This document shows, one piece after another, positions 5,587 through 8,328 of a DNA stretch of 8,328 nucleotides. A program made the translations under genes and the position numbers. Numbering within the stretch: the stretch's first letter is position 1; each line of letters starts with the position of its first letter. The notes below the pieces were generated by a model. The model searched no databases. It saw only the letters and a list, made by a program, of their open reading frames with translations, and had not been told where the DNA came from. Source of the stretch: an uncultured Pseudomonadota bacterium (GTDB lineage Bacteria; Lernaellota; Lernaellaia; Lernaellales; Lernaellaceae); NCBI GenBank assembly GCA_937967875.1, contig CALBTQ010000720.1, positions 1 through 8,328 on the forward strand, read 5' to 3'.

Positions 5587-6183
5587 ATGCCGCATATGGG
5601 CGCCAACGAACTCAAGCAATTGGGGATCGGCAAGAAGATTCGCGCCCTGCGCGAAGGCAAGGGATTGATGCTGGACGATTTGGCCGCGCGCGCCGGTTTG
5701 ACCAAGGTGCTGCTAGGGCAGATCGAAGAGGACGTGGTGCCGCCGACAGTGGCGACGCTGCTGAATCTGTCCAAGCTGCTGGGCGTGTCCATCGATTATT
5801 TTTTCACCGAGGACGAGCATATCGGCCGTGTCGAGGTCACGCGGGTCGACGAACGCCTGACGGTGCATCATGACGATTTGCCCGACGCCGGGCAGGTGAC
5901 CTACAACTACGAAAGCCTGGCCTATCGGCTGGCGAAAAAACACATGGAGCCGTTCTACGTCGAGTTCGATTCGACCGAGGAGCCTTCGGAGCCCTTCACT
6001 CACGACGGCGAAGAGTTCATCTTCGTCATGGACGGGGGGATCGAAGTGGCAATCAACGGCGACTCGTTTACCTTGCGCAGAGGCGATTCGATTTATTTCT
6101 TCGCCAACGTGCCTCATACGATACGCGGCATTGGGCCGAACAAGCCCAAAGCGCTGATTGTACTGTATCCCTATAATATGTAA
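5587..6183 (+). CDS. XRE-family HTH transcriptional regulator with C-terminal cupin domain
   Basis: A 198-residue two-domain regulator, a normal size for the XRE-cupin class. Residues 14-70 form the XRE/Cro-C1 helix-turn-helix: IGKKIRALREGKGLMLDDLA, then ARAGLTKVLLGQIEE, then VPPTVATLLNLSKLLGVSIDYFF. After a linker, residues 120-195 form a cupin beta-barrel with THDGEEFIFVMDG (138-150), INGDSFTLRRGDSIYF and VPHTIRG (175-181). Of the usual metal ligands, H139, E143 and H177 are present, while the first His position is F137, so metal binding may be altered. Such proteins bind DNA as dimers and sense a small ligand through the cupin. It lies just upstream of a 2-oxoacid oxidoreductase operon in the same direction, so it may control that operon or itself in response to an organic acid or acyl compound; this is inferred from context. 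It ends in a strong intrinsic terminator. Confidence 0.93.
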   Translation: MPHMGANELKQLGIGKKIRALREGKGLMLDDLAARAGLTKVLLGQIEEDVVPPTVATLLNLSKLLGVSIDYFFTEDEHIGRVEVTRVDERLTVHHDDLPDAGQVTYNYESLAYRLAKKHMEPFYVEFDSTEEPSEPFTHDGEEFIFVMDGGIEVAINGDSFTLRRGDSIYFFANVPHTIRGIGPNKPKALIVLYPYNM

Positions 6184-6188
6184 TCAGG

Positions 6189-6216
6189 CGGGGCCGACGG
6201 GCCCCGTTATTTTTTT
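6189..6216 (+). terminator. Rho-independent terminator after the XRE-cupin gene
   Basis: A 7-bp perfect GC stem, CGGGGCC (6189-6195) with GGCCCCG (6200-6206), closed by the 4-base loop GACG and followed directly by TTATTTTTTT (6207-6216). It lies 5 bases after the stop codon and has the canonical form. It should separate the regulator transcript from the oxidoreductase genes, unless it is conditionally read through. Confidence 0.92.
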
Positions 6217-6252
6217 AAGCTCAACCACCACGGACACGAGACTGGAGGAACC

Positions 6253-6810
6253 ATGCTGGAATTCAGGTTCCATGGCCGAGGAGGCCAGGGCGCGGTGATT
6301 GCAAGCAAGGTCATGGCTTGCGCGGTTTTCAAAGAGGGACGCTACGTGCAGAGCTTTCCCAAATTCGGCGTCGAACGCCGGGGAGCTCCGGTCGAAGCGT
6401 TTCTCCGGATTGACGACAATAAAATTCTGCTGCGCAACAACATCTACGAACCGGATCACGTCATCGTCCTGGATCCGACGCTCATGGAGGCGATCGACCC
6501 GACCGCCGGCCTGCGTCCGGGCGGTTGGGTGCTGATCAACACCACCAAGAAGCCGGCGGAGTTCACCACGTTGAAGAAATTCAAGGTGGCGTGCGTCGAC
6601 GCCTCGTCGATCGCGGTGAAGAATCGGCTGGGCAGCGCGTCCAGCCCGATCGTCAACACGGCGATTCTCGGCGCGATGGCCAAGGTGATCGGTCTGGCCA
6701 AGATCGAATCGGTCTGCGAAGCGATCATGGAAGAAGCGCCGATCAAGCCCGAGGCCAATGCGCAGGCGGCCCGAGAAGCTTACGAACAAGTCGTTTTCGA
6801 AAAGGATTGA
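6253..6810 (+). CDS. porG: 2-oxoacid:acceptor oxidoreductase, gamma subunit (pyruvate/ketoisovalerate type)
   Basis: A 185-residue protein, the usual length for a stand-alone gamma subunit of the pyruvate:ferredoxin oxidoreductase superfamily. These cytoplasmic enzymes oxidise a 2-oxoacid plus CoA to acyl-CoA and CO2, passing electrons to ferredoxin; the gamma subunit contributes to CoA binding and assembly. Diagnostic segments are FRFHGRGGQGAVIASKVMA (4-22), with the invariant GRGGQG, and YVQSFPKFGVERRGAPVEAF (31-50), with VNTAILGAMAKV near the C-terminus. GGAGG lies 4 bases before the ATG. A GltD-like flavoprotein gene begins 4 bases after the stop, so the two are co-translated. Alpha and beta subunits, which hold the thiamine-diphosphate site, must lie past the contig end. 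Substrate (pyruvate, 2-oxoisovalerate, 2-oxoglutarate or an aryl 2-oxoacid) cannot be set from gamma alone, so the symbol names the family rather than the substrate. Confidence 0.92.
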   Translation: MLEFRFHGRGGQGAVIASKVMACAVFKEGRYVQSFPKFGVERRGAPVEAFLRIDDNKILLRNNIYEPDHVIVLDPTLMEAIDPTAGLRPGGWVLINTTKKPAEFTTLKKFKVACVDASSIAVKNRLGSASSPIVNTAILGAMAKVIGLAKIESVCEAIMEEAPIKPEANAQAAREAYEQVVFEKD

Positions 6811-6814
6811 AGCG

Positions 6815-8283
6815 ATGGCAGAGCACAAACCCATTGTCTTTTCCGGGGCCGGCGAGATGCCCGAACTGGTGGTGTCCGTTTCCACCATGTTGTGGAACAA
6901 GACCGGCAGTTGGCGTTACCTCAAACCCGCATACCTCGACAGTGTTCCGCCGTGCAACGAAGCCTGTCCGGCCGGCAACGACGTCGAAGGATTCATTCGG
7001 CTGATCGACGAAGGAAAAATCGCCGAAGCCTGGCGGTTGCTCAAGCAGGAAAACCCGCTGCCGGCCGTGACCGGTCGCGTGTGCTTCCACCCCTGCGAGC
7101 AGGCGTGCAACCGCTGTCATTTGGATAAGCCCACGGCCATTCAGGCCCTGGAGCGCTACGCCGCCGACCATGCGCCGGCCGAGGACGTCAAAGCGTTGCG
7201 GCCAAAATCGGGCAAGACCGTCGCGGTGATCGGCGCCGGTCCGGCGGGTCTGGCCGCGGCCTATCATCTGACCCGCATGGGCCACCAGGTGGAAATTTTC
7301 GACGCACTGCCCAAGGCCGGCGGCCTGCTGCGCGTGGGTATTCCGGCCTACCGGCTGCCCGACGACGTGCTGGATAAGGAAATCGCGGCCATCGAGGCGA
7401 TGGGCGTGAAAATTCATCTGGGCGCCAAAGTCGGGCAGGACGTGCCTTTCAGCAAGATGCTCGACTTCGACGCGGTGTTCGTCGCCACCGGCGTGCACGC
7501 CAATCGCGCGCTTGACATCCCCGGCGAAGACGCGCAGGGCGTCATGCCCGCTCTGGCGCTGCTGACCAAGGTGGCGCTGGGCCGGCCGGTGCAGATCGGC
7601 ATGCGCGTGGCGGTGATCGGCGGCGGCAACAGCGCGGTCGACGCGGCGCGCACGGCGTTGCGCCTGGGCGCGGAAACGACCATCTACTACCGTCGCACGC
7701 AGGTGGCAATGCCCGCGTTCGAGGAAGAGGTCGAGGACGCCGAAACCGAAGGCGTGAAGATGGAAATGCTCGTCGCGCCGGTGCGCATCCTCACCGAAGA
7801 GGGCAAGGTGTCGGGCGTCGAGTTGCAGAAGATGGAATTGGGCGAACCCGACGAGTCTGGTCGGCGCCGTCCGGTGCCGGTCGCGGGCAGCGAGTTCATC
7901 GTGGCCTGCGACATGGTTTTGCCGGCCATCGGCGAAGTGGGCGATCTGTCGTTCCTGCCCGAGGACGTCAAACGCGAGTGGGGCAAGATCAAGATCGACG
8001 ATTTCGGCCTGACCAATCACCCGGGCGTCTTCGCCGGCGGCGACATCGCCAGCGCGCAGCAGAACGTGGCGCGGGCGATCGGCGACGGCAAACGCGGCGC
8101 GATCGCCATCGACCGCTATCTGCACGGCGAGACGGTCGAGGAAGTCGGCGGGCGCGTGATCATCGGCCAGCGCGGCAGCGTCTCGGTGGCGCAGTACCTG
8201 AAAGAGAAGGGCGCGCACGCCAAGAACATCGCCGCCGAAAAGGTGATCGCCTTCGAAAATCTGAACATGTGGCACTTCGAGCC
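6815..8283 (+). CDS. GltD-like FAD/NAD(P) oxidoreductase with PorD-like N-terminus, 3' truncated
   Basis: The frame is open from the ATG at 6815 to the adapter: 489 complete native codons, with the true C-terminus missing. Residues about 28-38, NKTGSWRYLKP, resemble the segment just before the first cluster in POR delta subunits (for example KTGAWRVMRP in Thermotoga PorD, from memory). The GltD-type Fe-S domain follows: CNEAC (C47, C51), then GRVCFHPCEQACNRC. Next come the FAD dinucleotide motif VAVIGAGPAG (136-145), VGIPAYRLP, the NAD(P) motif VAVIGGGNSAVDAA (265-278) and the FAD-closing VFAGGDIASAQQN (405-417). The sequence stops at NMWHFEP, where relatives continue into a ferredoxin-like 4Fe-4S domain. 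It probably moves electrons between the oxidoreductase's Fe-S centres and NAD(P)H, as the related PadH subunit is believed to do in phenylglyoxylate dehydrogenase. It is not ordinary glutamate synthase small subunit: no gltB is nearby and it follows the gamma subunit by 4 bases. Residues beyond 490 in any automatic translation come from adapter. Confidence 0.9.
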
Positions 8284-8328
8284 AGATCGGAAGAGCACAC
8301 GTCTGAACTCCAGTCACCGAATACGATC
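8284..8328 (+). other. Illumina TruSeq P7-side adapter with index (artefact)
   Basis: AGATCGGAAGAGCACACGTC (start of the indexed TruSeq adapter) runs on in register to CAGTCAC at 8317, then an 8-base index CGAATACG (8318-8325) and ATC, the first bases of the P7 tail. It cuts the flavoprotein gene within its proline codon 490. Recognised from memory of the adapter. Confidence 0.99.

Noticed and set aside
46..8283. Search for CRISPR repeats, transposase or toxin-antitoxin/defence genes
   Set aside because: No spaced direct repeats, transposase motifs, terminal inverted repeats or defence-type domains were found. The XRE protein has a cupin sensor domain and no toxin partner.

Overview
The window is an assembled, metagenome-like contig whose two outermost 45-base stretches are Illumina TruSeq adapter (1-45 and 8284-8328). 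The biological sequence is therefore 46-8283. The genes are GC-rich, with AT-rich intergenic stretches and standard Shine-Dalgarno sites. The gene set (ferredoxin-linked 2-oxoacid oxidoreductase subunits, a radical SAM enzyme, glycosyltransferases, an Asp-rich lipoprotein) points to an anaerobic or microaerophilic, probably Gram-negative bacterium. From memory, Asp-rich lipoproteins of this kind are common in deltaproteobacteria-like lineages and some candidate phyla. That placement is a guess, because no rRNA or other phylogenetic marker is present.

Layout. (1) 46-232: AT-rich leader with no convincing gene. (2) 233-604: a small VOC-fold protein that has lost most of the usual metal ligands. 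(3) 712-1341: a lipoprotein with a 61-residue linker containing 40 Asp, then a Cys-containing domain of unknown function. (4) 1441-2616 (minus) and 2678-3760 (plus): two divergent GT-B glycosyltransferases 61 bases apart. The plus-strand one is followed after 14 bases by a radical SAM enzyme with a B12-binding-like N-terminus (3775-5229). This block looks like envelope glycan or glycolipid synthesis. (5) 5230-5586: an AT-rich intergenic region with hairpins, a weak promoter candidate and a doubtful 28-codon ORF. (6) 5587-6183: an XRE-HTH/cupin regulator closed by a clear intrinsic terminator (6189-6216). (7) 6253-6810 and 6815-8283 (cut off by the adapter): the gamma subunit of a 2-oxoacid:acceptor oxidoreductase, then a GltD-like FAD/NAD(P) flavoprotein whose N-terminus resembles the POR delta subunit (PorD).

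The last two genes are translationally close (4-base gap) and probably start a larger operon whose alpha and beta subunits lie beyond the contig end. The flavoprotein would give this oxidoreductase a route to NAD(P)H as well as ferredoxin, as the related flavoprotein subunit does in phenylglyoxylate dehydrogenase. The XRE-cupin gene just upstream is the obvious candidate regulator, but a strong terminator only 36 bases before the gamma subunit gene leaves its promoter arrangement unresolved. I found no CRISPR array, tRNA, rRNA, insertion sequence or defence system. The least ordinary items are the PorD-like/GltD-like architecture, the poly-Asp lipoprotein and the adapter-derived open frames.
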